Positions 9,901 through 16,590 of a DNA stretch of 64,000 bases are shown here, in pieces. The stretch is from Actinacidiphila sp965342175 (GTDB lineage Bacteria > Actinomycetota > Actinomycetes > Streptomycetales > Streptomycetaceae). The stretch's first letter is position 1. Every line of letters starts with the position of its first letter. Location: NCBI RefSeq assembly GCF_965342175.1, contig NZ_CBDRBL010000010.1:54068-118067 (forward strand), given 5' to 3'. The notes under the pieces are model-generated. The model was not told where the DNA came from. It was given only the letters and a program-made list of their open reading frames with translations, and did not search any database. A program made the translations under genes and the position numbers.

Positions 9901-10354
9901 CGTCACCGGTGTACTGGACGATCAGCGGCAGACTCTCGCGCCGCCCGTGCTCGCCGTTCGCCAGCGCCGTGACGTTGAACAGCGCACGGTCCACGCGGTC
10001 CGCGGCGAGCAGCGGCAGCGCGTCGACGGGTATGACCGTCCACTCGCCGCGGTGCTGCCGCTTGACGAACCTGATGTCCGCGCGGCCCTCGGCGGGCTCG
10101 ACCGACACGCTCTGCCTGCCCGAGGGGTCCGTCTCGAGCGTGACCTTGTCCCCTGTGATCAGGGTGACCTGCCGCCGCGCGGTTCGGTCTCCTTCGGCCT
10201 GGCCCTGCGCCGTCACGGTGCCCGGCCCGGTTCCGTGGGCGGTGCCGGGGGTCACGGTCAGTCCCGCCAGCAGGGCCGCGAGGGCCGCCGCCGCCACCAA
10301 CTGCGGCCGGGGGCTTGTGACACCCGTCCGCCATCTGTTGTCCATGTGCCTCAT
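6971..10354 (-). CDS. Secreted S8 family serine peptidase (subtilase)
   Basis: The product has about 1127 residues from ATG 10354 (MRHMDNRWR). The frame is open up to GTG 10423, and ATG 10345 is an alternative; none has a strong ribosome binding site. A signal peptide (about residues 15-40) is followed by VTLITGDKV, then the catalytic Asp247 (AVLDTGYD), His282 (GHGTHVAST) and Ser450 (GTSMATPHVAG). Beta-rich domains follow, and the C-terminal domain ends VSYDEGRTWRPA...KAYLLK. It lacks the protease-associated-like insert seen in the other two. It is paralogous to the genes at 2581 and 16591 but lies on the opposite strand, so the set was not made by a simple recent tandem duplication. Role: extracellular proteolysis, substrate unknown. 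Confidence 0.93.
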   Translation of the reverse strand: MRHMDNRWRTGVTSPRPQLVAAAALAALLAGLTVTPGTAHGTGPGTVTAQGQAEGDRTARRQVTLITGDKVTLETDPSGRQSVSVEPAEGRADIRFVKRQHRGEWTVIPVDALPLLAADRVDRALFNVTALANGEHGRRESLPLIVQYTGDAATAQRRLSAAGAGEVDTIAGTSFATLSERREDAGAFWKGIAPGEAGAAAFGAGVRRVWLDGRAKVQLDTTVPRVGAPHAWEKGLTGDGVKVAVLDTGYDPNHPDLKGLVVDSANFTSEPDAADRNGHGTHVASTVAGSGAASGGRYKGVAPGARILAGKVCTADGSCDNSAVIEGLAWAARQGAKVVNLSLGDTDTPDTDAMEAMIEAVTRDYGTLVVAAAGNNGASSPVSSPASADRALAVGAAEADDDRAEFSSVGPRTGDSGLKPDLIAPGVNVTAAMAGGTSADDGYVAMSGTSMATPHVAGAAAIMFQQHPDWTPEQVKRQLMHSTAGAKELGAYYQGAGRVDLARAVDQQVTAEPTALDFGLLQWSDGERPPVAETITYRNPGTAPVTLHLTHTARHGRLGEPAPQGLFRLSADQVTVPAGESADVTLTVDPRATTAYAAYSGVVRATTTDGGVSVRVPFGMDLEQPSHELRLELKDRAGEAPEYAYLLIDSADGRTYERELLGKAGTALRLPNGTYSVSGFFFDGDFTEATVVGVPKVVTTADRSAVIDARAAKPVTISAPSRTARIISTEIGTISQGDELLSVTVNDAVGDDHIENLYATPTARAKDSAFTYLVSSVWGEPAPGGGNPSSAYYLTRPVHGAIPADPGYRPRKSELAAVTTTFAATAPGTTATRLLYMYVDNVRFPLQRMDGLRLPDRRVDYFSAADGLRWQTGFDQWNIFDPDSPRGQMYLSTLRGYRAGGAFEERWNQAVQAVGFSPEQMDTYREGGDMWFGVQEAANGGMDLLAGTSSSSEPKWELSRNGEEVPYLYGYAAVPEDTEPADYRLTLEQDRDLAPRSSVSTQLRAEWRFRSQTPTARQALPLYAVRMAPELDEWNRARAGHKLRVPVVIQRPVGAAEVAIRTFTTEVSYDEGRTWRPAEVAGSGTERTVTVDHPRNAKGGSVSFRTYVKDTAGNSFRQTVVKAYLLK

Positions 10355-10592
10355 GGGGGCAGCGTGACCCCCGGTGCCCGCCGTGGTCAGCCCCATGGAG
10401 CTGGCGTTCACAGGACAAGTCACCTTTGCGCCACGGCGCGCAGCGTCCGACGGGGCCTCGCGCGGTCGAGAGGCCGACGCGGTCGGCCGGCCCTCGTCGC
10501 CGTCGCGCCGTCACATTCGTGCGAGCGGCCTCGTCTACGTGGTGTCGGAGCCCGTGCGCCCGCCCGTCCCCGTAGTGCGAGGAGAACCCACG

Positions 10593-10826
10593 ATGACCGG
10601 TCAGCCGACCGCTGAGGACCTCACCTGCCCGGCCGACGCCGAGGAATCGGCGGTCGACGACCTCACCCGCCTCGTCGAGGCCGTCGCCCGCTCCACCGGC
10701 GACTCGCCGGAATCGGTCGTGGCGGGGCTGTCGGACGACATCGTGGCCGGGCTGTTCGTCTTCCTTCGGGCGCACCGCGCGGACGAGGCCGGCCGGCGCG
10801 CGGCGCGGCAGCCCGGCGTGCGGTGA
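10593..10826 (+). CDS. Small acidic protein of unknown function
   Basis: The product has 77 residues. ATG 10593 is preceded by GAGGAG at good spacing; the same frame is open further upstream to 10374 but without a ribosome binding site. The sequence is acidic, probably helical, with no signal peptide, no membrane segment and one Cys. I recognise no family. It is divergent from the second subtilase, with about 240 bases between the two starts, so the two could share a control region. The confident ribosome binding site is the main reason to believe it is real. Confidence 0.55.
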   Translation: MTGQPTAEDLTCPADAEESAVDDLTRLVEAVARSTGDSPESVVAGLSDDIVAGLFVFLRAHRADEAGRRAARQPGVR

Positions 10827-10868
10827 GCGCGGCCGGCTGCGGTCCTTGCACCATCGCTTATGCACTGG

Positions 10869-10890
10869 ATGTATAGACGGCATGTATAGT
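10869..10890 (+). promoter_or_regulatory. Promoter of the DUF6518-like gene with a direct repeat
   Basis: ATGTATAG occurs at 10869-10876 and again at 10882-10889, 13 bases apart. The second copy overlaps TATAGT (10885-10890), a good -10 hexamer 8 bases before ATG 10899. The short leader means the transcript would be nearly leaderless. The repeat may bind a regulator that blocks or aids polymerase; that part is inference. Confidence 0.45.
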
Positions 10891-10898
10891 CAGGGGTC

Positions 10899-11531
10899 AT
10901 GGTCACCACTCTCGCGCCCCGCCGTGGCGGCACAGCCGCCGTCCAGGCCGCCGCCGTGATGGCCTTCGGGCTGCTGCTCGGCTGGGCCACCTATCGTCTG
11001 CACGGCACCTCACCCTGGTTGGAGCGGGCGACCAACTCGTCGTCGACGTGGATCCTGTGGACGGCCGCTGCGGGTGCGCTGATCCCGGTGAGGGCCCTGG
11101 CCGTCTGGGGTGGCGCGGCGATGATGCTCGCCACCTGCTGCGGCTACTACACGGCATCCGCACTCGGGCACACCTTCGGAGCCGGGGGGCTGGGAACCGC
11201 CGCCGTGTGGGGTGCGGCGGGGCTCGCCGGAGGACCGCTGCTGGGATGGGCCGGATGGACGGTGCGGCGCGGGCAGGGCGCCGTCAGGGCCGTCGCCGGG
11301 GCCGTGATCGCCATGGTGGTGCCGGCTGAGGGCCTCTGGCTGGGGCTGACCCTCCGTTACTGGGGAGAAGCGGCCGTCTTCCTGTCCGCCGGCGCGCTGC
11401 TGACCGCCCTCCTGACCGTCTGCCTGGCGCGCGCCGGGGTGCGCCGCTTCTGGTTGTGCCCCCTGCTGACCCCGGCGGGCGCTTTCGTCCTCTACCTCGC
11501 CGAGCTCTACGTCCTCGACGCGCTGCTGTGA
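10899..11531 (+). CDS. DUF6518-like integral membrane protein
   Basis: The product has 210 residues with about six hydrophobic segments separated by short loops, and an N-terminus of about 15 residues before the first membrane helix. Size and pattern resemble DUF6518-type membrane proteins of actinomycetes; I assign this from general resemblance, not from a diagnostic motif. A -10-like TATAGT lies 8 bases before the start. No enzymatic motif is visible and no operon partner is present: it is followed by a hairpin and a convergent small gene. Function unknown. Confidence 0.7.
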   Translation: MVTTLAPRRGGTAAVQAAAVMAFGLLLGWATYRLHGTSPWLERATNSSSTWILWTAAAGALIPVRALAVWGGAAMMLATCCGYYTASALGHTFGAGGLGTAAVWGAAGLAGGPLLGWAGWTVRRGQGAVRAVAGAVIAMVVPAEGLWLGLTLRYWGEAAVFLSAGALLTALLTVCLARAGVRRFWLCPLLTPAGAFVLYLAELYVLDALL

Positions 11532-11548
11532 GGAGGGCTGAGGTGTCG

Positions 11549-11582
11549 GGCCCCGCCGCCTGCTTCCGGGTGGGGCGGGGCC
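11549..11582. terminator. Hairpin between convergent genes
   Basis: A 9-bp perfect stem, GGCCCCGCC (11549-11557) with GGCGGGGCC (11574-11582), lies between the membrane protein stop (11531) and the stop of the small minus-strand gene (11600). Its position supports a terminator for both. Confidence 0.6.
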
Positions 11583-11599
11583 GGGCGCCGGTGGGCGCG

Positions 11600-11704
11600 T
11601 CAGTCGAAGAGTTCCTCGACGAGGTCCTCCGCGGCCTCACCGCCGATCTCCTCGGCGATCTCCTCCACGATCTCCTCGACGATATCCCCGAAGATGTCGT
11701 CCAT
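11600..11704 (-). CDS. Tiny acidic amphipathic peptide of 34 residues
   Basis: ATG 11704 (reverse strand) is preceded by a good AGGGAGG ribosome binding site about 8 bases upstream, and the frame ends in TGA at 11600. The peptide begins MDDIFGDIVEEIVEEIAEEI and ends DLVEELFD. It is almost wholly Asp/Glu plus Ile/Val/Leu in a heptad-like pattern, predicting one strongly acidic amphipathic helix. There is no signal peptide and no Cys. A convergent hairpin follows it. The repeated EEI units make chance unlikely, but I recognise no family. It could be an antitoxin-like or regulator-binding peptide; that is speculation. Confidence 0.55.
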   Translation of the reverse strand: MDDIFGDIVEEIVEEIAEEIGGEAAEDLVEELFD

Positions 11705-12023
11705 GTCCTGAACCCTCCCTGACTGTCGCGCGGCGCGCTGTCCACCGACCCGGACAAGCCCGTGATCGTCCGTTCAACGTACCGCTTCCGGGCGGGGGTT
11801 GCCGCATGCGGGCGGTGAGGCGCGGATCGCGTCAGAGGCCGTCGGCCGGCCTCGCCCGCCGCGCCCGCCGCGCCCGCGACGACTCCGGCCGCCGGCCGGA
11901 AGCCGCCCCGCCGTCCGCGGGAAGCCTCGTCGGCGGGCTCGCCCCCCTGGGTGACCCGCGATGGTGACGTCGCCTCGCCCGCGTCGCCCGCCGCCCCTGC
12001 CGCGCCCGCCTCGCCCGTCGCGG
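11705..12023. other. Intergenic low-complexity region
   Basis: This stretch of 319 bases has no gene I can support. It contains runs of GCC/CGC-type triplets (about 11860-12020) that keep several frames open by composition alone. The promoter of the tiny acidic gene must lie in the left part. Confidence 0.5.
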
Positions 12024-12845
12024 TCAGCGCGTGGCGACGGGTCGGCCCAGGTCGATCCACTCGCCGTTGCCCGCCGTGCGCAGGCGCCGGGCGAGACCGG
12101 CGTCGTCGAAGGCCCGCTCGATGTCGGAGCGGCCCTCGCTGAAGTGCGCCCATCCGTCGCAGTGAGCGGCCACCACCACCGGCGACCCCAGCACCGCGGC
12201 GGCGGCGCTGGCCCGCTGCGCGGTGAGCGTCAGCGGTCGGCCGCGCATCTTCGACGGCACGCGCGCGGCGCCCACGAACAGCACGGCCACGTCGACGGGC
12301 GGCATGCGGCGGGCGACCTCCGCCACCACGGCGAGTGAGGCGTTGTCACCGCTGACGTAGACGGTGGGGAGTCCGTCACCGGACAGGACGAAGCCGGTGA
12401 CCTCGCAGTTCACATGGCCCTGCTCGTCGCGCTCCCCGTCGTCGGGGCCGTGCTGGGCGGGGACCGCGTGGACGGCGACGGTGCCGCCGGAGGGACGGGG
12501 GATCTCCACGCTCTCCCAGAGCGGCAGCGCCTGGGCCGGGGGGCCCAGACGCCGTGCTGCGGCGGGGCCGGTCAGCACCAGGGGCGTACCGAGGGCGAAG
12601 GCGCGGCCCCGCGTGTCCAGGTTGTCGGGGTGGAGGTCGTGGCTGACCAGGACGGCGTCCACCCGTCCGAGGTCGTCCTCCGCGGCCGCGGGTCCCGCGG
12701 TCTTGGTGAGGTATCCGTGCTCGCCCGGGTCGTCGAAGGTGGGATCGGCCACCAGGCGCAGCCCGCCGATGTCGATCACCGTGGTGGGTCCCCCGAGGAC
12801 GCTGACCGCCCCCGGGTGGCGGGCGGGAGTGACCCGATCGTTCAT
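12024..12845 (-). CDS. Metallo-beta-lactamase-fold hydrolase (UlaG-like, COG2220)
   Basis: The product has 273 residues. ATG 12845 is chosen for GGAAAGG upstream; the frame is open further 5' but the family begins at VSVLGGPTTVIDIGG. The metal-binding region reads SHDLHPDNLD (His69, His72, Asp74), a variant of HxHxDH typical of the UlaG-like branch. Later motifs include VPAQHGP, YVSGDN and VVAAHCDGWAHF, which supply further metal ligands. The protein lacks a signal peptide, so it is cytoplasmic. Substrate is unknown; members of this branch hydrolyse lactones or phosphoesters or are uncharacterised. It stands alone, with long flanking intergenic regions. Confidence 0.85.
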   Translation of the reverse strand: MNDRVTPARHPGAVSVLGGPTTVIDIGGLRLVADPTFDDPGEHGYLTKTAGPAAAEDDLGRVDAVLVSHDLHPDNLDTRGRAFALGTPLVLTGPAAARRLGPPAQALPLWESVEIPRPSGGTVAVHAVPAQHGPDDGERDEQGHVNCEVTGFVLSGDGLPTVYVSGDNASLAVVAEVARRMPPVDVAVLFVGAARVPSKMRGRPLTLTAQRASAAAAVLGSPVVVAAHCDGWAHFSEGRSDIERAFDDAGLARRLRTAGNGEWIDLGRPVATR

Positions 12846-13362
12846 GACGGCACCTTTCCGGTGGGGATGTCCCACCGTACCCGCTGACGCCGGTCCTGCC
12901 GTCCGTCGCCGCGTTCCGTCGCGCGGCCCCCACCGGCAGGCGCCCCGCGGCGGCGGCTGCCGCCCCGTCAGGGGCCGTGCGCCCTCGGACGCCGGGGTCG
13001 GCGACGGCCGGTGCGGCCGTCGGCACCCGGCGGAGCGGCAGGCCCGGCGAGCGGCTGGACCGAAGCGGTCGCTCGTCGCGGGTGACGGCAAATCAAACTA
13101 CTTGCCCGTAATTTCCTTCAATGTTCTACTACTAATTGCACGGGCAAGCACCGCGGTGTGGGGACGCCCCTTGCCCGGAACATGGGGACGCGGCCTTGCG
13201 GTGATGAGCCACCGCGAGGCCGCACATGGCATGCCGTGCGGAGCCCGTTCTGTCGCGGCCCGTCACAGCACCTCGAGCAGGCGCTCGGCCAGTCGGACGG
13301 CGAAGGCCCGGTACCGCCCGGTTGCGCGCCTTCCCGGAGACGGGGGCCGCTTCGCTCCTGCG
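12846..13362. other. Intergenic region with an AT-rich island
   Basis: This stretch of 517 bases has no gene I can support. An unusually AT-rich patch at about 13085-13145 is flanked by inverted arms (13101-13108 and 13141-13148, entered separately). It may hold the promoter of the hydrolase gene at 12845, although it is about 250 bases upstream of it. Confidence 0.5.
13101..13148. repeat. Inverted repeat around an AT-rich centre
   Basis: CTTGCCCG (13101-13108) and CGGGCAAG (13141-13148) are perfect inverted arms separated by 32 bases that are strikingly AT-rich for this genome. This could be a promoter or operator region, or a relic of inserted DNA. Confidence 0.4.
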
Positions 13363-14682
13363 CTACTTGCCCGGCGTTCCGGAATCGCGCAGGGCCGAGA
13401 ACGCGGCGCGCAGTTCCCTGGTGAAGATGCCGGGGACCTCCCAGGCCGCGAAGTGCCCGCCGCGAGGCGCCCTGTTGAAGTAGACGAGGTCGTGGTAGGC
13501 CCGTTCCGCCCAGCTGAGCGGTGCCTGGTAGATCTCGCCGGGGAACACCGTGATGGCCGCGGGGATCGACACCGACACGGCGTTGAAGTTGTTCGCGTTG
13601 TTCTCCCAGTACAGGCGTGAGGAGGAGACCGCGGTGTCGGTCAGCCAGTAGAGGCTGATGTCGTCGAGGATCTCGTCCTTGGTGAGCACTCGAAGCGGGT
13701 CGCCGTCGCTGTCGGTCCACGCGGCGATCTTGTCGTACATCCAGGCGGCCAGACCGGCGGGGGAGTCCGTCAGCCCGTAGCCCTCGGTCTGCGGGCGGGT
13801 GACCATCATCGCCGAGTAGCCCGAGCCCCTCTGGTAGAAGGCGTTGAGCTTGTCGTACGCGGCCTTCTCCTCCTTGGACAGGCCGCGTGGCGCCGGGTCC
13901 TGGCACTGCAGCTTCTCGGCGATGTCCGGGGGGACGGTGGCCGGCATGGTGACGTGGATGCCGATCAGGCCGGGAGGCTTCTGCGCCGCCATCTTGTCCG
14001 ACACCACCGCGCCCCAGTCGCCGCCCTGCGAGACATAGCGGTCGTACCCCAGGCGCCGCATCAGCACCGCCCAGGCGCGGGCGATGCGATCGGGGTTCCA
14101 GCCGGTGGTGGTGGGCCGCTCGGAGAAGCCGTAGCCGGGCATCGAGGGGATGACGAGGTGGAACGCGTCCCGCGCGCGGCCGCCATGGGCGGTGGGATCG
14201 CTGAGCGGGCCGATGACCTTGAGGAATTCCAAGACCGAGCCGGGCCAGCCGTGGGTAAGGATCATCGGCAGGGCGTCCTGGTGGCGGGACCGTACGTGGA
14301 TGAAATGGATGTCGAGCCCGTCGATCCTGGTCTTGTACTGCGGCAGCGAATTGAGCTTCCCCTCGATCTTCCGCCAGTCGTAGTCCTTCGCCCAGTAGCG
14401 CATGAGGTCGTGCATCGTGCCCAGTCGGACGCCCTGAGACCCGTCGCGGACGGTCTCACGGTCGGGCCAGCGCGTCGCATCGACGCGGCGGCGAAGCTCG
14501 GCGAGATCCGCTTCCGGGATGTCGATGTGGAAAGGCCGAACGCCGGCGTCGTCCGCCGCCGCCATCGCCGTCTCCGACCTGCGCGATGCCAAGCCGAAGG
14601 CCCCCGTGGTCGCGGCGGTCGTCACGGCGGCGGAGGAGAGCAGAATCTTTCGCCTGGAAAGCACATTGGAAAAGCCGGGCAT
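13363..14682 (-). CDS. Epoxide hydrolase-like alpha/beta hydrolase, Tat-exported
   Basis: The product has 439 residues. It begins with a twin-arginine signal (SRRKILLSSAAV, about residues 9-20), so it is probably exported folded. An epoxide-hydrolase N-terminal segment (HIDIPEADLAELRRRV) is followed by the alpha/beta-hydrolase fold with oxyanion motif HGWPGS, nucleophile Asp222 in GGDWG, and a late catalytic His in GGHFAAWEVP. This matches epoxide hydrolase family members of the EphA/juvenile-hormone type, which open epoxides to diols. The start has GGAGA upstream at 7 bases. There is no operon partner. Natural substrate unknown; a detoxifying role is possible. Confidence 0.9.
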   Translation of the reverse strand: MPGFSNVLSRRKILLSSAAVTTAATTGAFGLASRRSETAMAAADDAGVRPFHIDIPEADLAELRRRVDATRWPDRETVRDGSQGVRLGTMHDLMRYWAKDYDWRKIEGKLNSLPQYKTRIDGLDIHFIHVRSRHQDALPMILTHGWPGSVLEFLKVIGPLSDPTAHGGRARDAFHLVIPSMPGYGFSERPTTTGWNPDRIARAWAVLMRRLGYDRYVSQGGDWGAVVSDKMAAQKPPGLIGIHVTMPATVPPDIAEKLQCQDPAPRGLSKEEKAAYDKLNAFYQRGSGYSAMMVTRPQTEGYGLTDSPAGLAAWMYDKIAAWTDSDGDPLRVLTKDEILDDISLYWLTDTAVSSSRLYWENNANNFNAVSVSIPAAITVFPGEIYQAPLSWAERAYHDLVYFNRAPRGGHFAAWEVPGIFTRELRAAFSALRDSGTPGK

Positions 14683-14969
14683 GTCAGATCTCCGGTCGTC
14701 CCGATGATGGTGGGCAGTCCCGTGCCGCCTCCCTCATGGGCGTCGACGGACATGCCGCTCGGAATCGCCGCATGTCGAGGGAGCGCGGCGAGACGAGACG
14801 CTATGAGGCCTTTCCTGCCCCTGCAACTCGTCAGCGCGGGCCGGTACCCCGCGGCCCCTGGCGCCGCCGAGTGCTGACGCCGCCGACGTGTCATCGTGGT
14901 TCTCACGACGCTGCGGGCACGCGCGGGTCACCTCGCGCGGCCCGCGCCCGAGACGGCAGGGGAGACCGA

Positions 14970-15407
14970 GTGGCATCGTTGCGCGACTTCGCGGAGCTCG
15001 CCCGCACCGAGCAGGGCCTCGGCGTGGTGTCGACGCTCCGCGCCGACCGGAGCATCCAGTCCTCCGTGGTCAACCTCGGGGTCATGGGGCATCCGCTCGC
15101 CGATGGCGAGGTGGTGGCGTTCGTGACGTACGGCAGGGTCAAGCTCGGCAACCTCAGGGAGCGCCCGCGGCTCGCCGCCTGTGTGCGCTCCGGGTGGCGC
15201 TGGGTGACGGTGGAGGGCGCGGCCGGGATCATCGGCCCCGATGACCCGCACCCGGCGTTCGACGCGGACAGGACCCGCCTGCTGCTCCGCGAGATCTTCA
15301 CCGCGGCGGGCGGCACCCATGACGACTGGGACGAGTACGACAGGGTCATGGCCGCGGACCGCCGGGCGGCCGTCCTGGTGCGCCCCGAGAGGGTCTACGG
15401 CGTCTGA
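14970..15407 (+). CDS. PNPOx-fold protein, probably F420-dependent (TIGR03618-like)
   Basis: The product has 145 residues from GTG 14970, chosen because GGCAGGGGAG sits just upstream and the family begins at LRDFAELA. The split beta-barrel pattern shows QSSVVNLGVM, VAFVTYGRVKLGNLRERP and WVTVEGAAGI, followed by an acidic helix and MAADRRAAVLVRPERVYGV, typical of F420-dependent reductases in actinomycetes. Such proteins bind F420 or flavin and reduce small organic molecules. The open frame extends well upstream to 14586, but that part lacks the family pattern. The gene is monocistronic on this strand. Cofactor is inferred, not visible. Confidence 0.8.
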   Translation: MASLRDFAELARTEQGLGVVSTLRADRSIQSSVVNLGVMGHPLADGEVVAFVTYGRVKLGNLRERPRLAACVRSGWRWVTVEGAAGIIGPDDPHPAFDADRTRLLLREIFTAAGGTHDDWDEYDRVMAADRRAAVLVRPERVYGV

Positions 15408-15550
15408 ACGCGTCCGCCGCCGCGCTCTGCCGGACCGCGACCGCGGACGGGGCACGCCGACGCCGCGGTCACGGCTCGGCCGGTGCGCGGGGCGGTGCGC
15501 TCGACGCAGGGTGACGCGGGGCACGGTGGGCTGTTGCGTACCCTTGCGGC

Positions 15551-16465
15551 ATGCGCATGCGCCCCACATTGAGCTGGACGCCCACCGAGGACCTGCCGCC
15601 GGGCACCGCGGACGTCGGTCCCGTCGCCGAGGCGCTGGACGGCGGCGGTGTGCTCGTGCTCAGCGGGGCGGGCATCTCCACCGAGTCCGGCATCCCCGAC
15701 TACCGGGGCGAGGGCGGCAGCCTGAGCCGGCACACCCCGATGACCTACCAGGACTTCGTCGGCGGCGCCCAGGCCCGGCGGCGCTACTGGGCCCGCAGCC
15801 ACCTCGGGTGGCGTACCTTCGGCCGCGCCCGCCCCAACGCCGGGCACCGGGCGGTGGCCGCCTTCGAACGGCACGGACTGCTCAAGGGAGTGATCACCCA
15901 GAACGTCGACGGTCTGCACCAGGCCGCCGGCAGCGAGGGCGTCGTGGAGCTCCACGGGAGCCTGGCCAGGGTCGTCTGCCTCACCTGCGGCGCCCTCACC
16001 TCGCGCGGCGAAGTCGCCCGGCGGCTGGAGGAGGCCAACGCCGGCTTCGAGCCGGTGGCGGCGGGGATCAACCCCGACGGGGACGCCGACCTCACCGACG
16101 AGCAGGTCGGCGACTTCCTTGTCGTGCCCTGCGCGGTCTGCGGCGGCGTCCTCAAGCCGGACGTGGTGTTCTTCGGCGAGTCCGTGCCGCCCCGGCGGGT
16201 CGAGCACTGCCGCGAACTGGTCCGTGGGGCGACCGCGCTGCTCGTCCTCGGCTCCTCCCTGACGGTGATGTCCGGGCTGCGCTTCGTCCGGCAGGCGGCC
16301 GAGGCGGGGAAGCCGGTGCTGATCGTCAACCGGGACGAGACCCGCGGCGACCGCTACGCCCTCAGCCGGGTCGCGCTCCCGCTGGGGGCCGCCCTCACCG
16401 CCGTGGCCGACCGGCTGGGCGTCCCCCTCGACGGCCAGGAGGCTGGGGCCCCGGCGAACCGGTGA
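15551..16465 (+). CDS. NAD-dependent protein deacylase, Sir2 family
   Basis: The product has 304 residues, a normal length for bacterial class II-like sirtuins. NAD-binding motif GAGISTESGIPDYRG (residues 39-53), TQNVDGLH (117-123), catalytic His135 in LHGS and four zinc-binding cysteines (Cys143, Cys146, Cys194, Cys197) are all present, as is KPDVVFFGES. It removes acyl groups from lysines using NAD. The start ATG has no strong Shine-Dalgarno sequence. The gene is followed by two hairpins and the convergent third subtilase. Confidence 0.94.
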   Translation: MRMRPTLSWTPTEDLPPGTADVGPVAEALDGGGVLVLSGAGISTESGIPDYRGEGGSLSRHTPMTYQDFVGGAQARRRYWARSHLGWRTFGRARPNAGHRAVAAFERHGLLKGVITQNVDGLHQAAGSEGVVELHGSLARVVCLTCGALTSRGEVARRLEEANAGFEPVAAGINPDGDADLTDEQVGDFLVVPCAVCGGVLKPDVVFFGESVPPRRVEHCRELVRGATALLVLGSSLTVMSGLRFVRQAAEAGKPVLIVNRDETRGDRYALSRVALPLGAALTAVADRLGVPLDGQEAGAPANR

Positions 16466-16508
16466 CGGCGGGCCGGGGCCGTGCCGGGTGGGTGCGGCGC
16501 GAGCACGG

Positions 16509-16549
16509 GGCCGGTCCGTCCGCGGTCGTTCGCCGCCGACGGACCGGCC
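16509..16549. terminator. Terminator hairpin after the sirtuin gene
   Basis: A perfect 12-bp stem (16509-16520 with 16538-16549) has a 17-nt loop, 43 bases after the sirtuin stop. Confidence 0.65.
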
Positions 16550-16567
16550 CACTGCTGCACGGATGCC

Positions 16568-16588
16568 CGGGGCCCTGAGAGGGCCCCG
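16568..16588. terminator. Bidirectional terminator hairpin next to the third subtilase
   Basis: CGGGGCCC (16568-16575) pairs with GGGCCCCG (16581-16588) over a 5-nt loop, ending 2 bases before the subtilase stop codon at 16591. Confidence 0.65.
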
Positions 16589-16590
16589 TC

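Noticed and set aside
7958..10615. Open frame of 885 codons antisense to the second subtilase
   Set aside because: Low-complexity Gly/Arg/Val product with no domain motifs; the opposite strand carries an intact protease.
13263..13362. Minus-strand frame ending RYRAFAVRLAERLLEVL just beyond the epoxide hydrolase, considered as the tail of a lost regulator
   Set aside because: Only about 20 plausible residues; no start, no ribosome binding site and no recognisable family.
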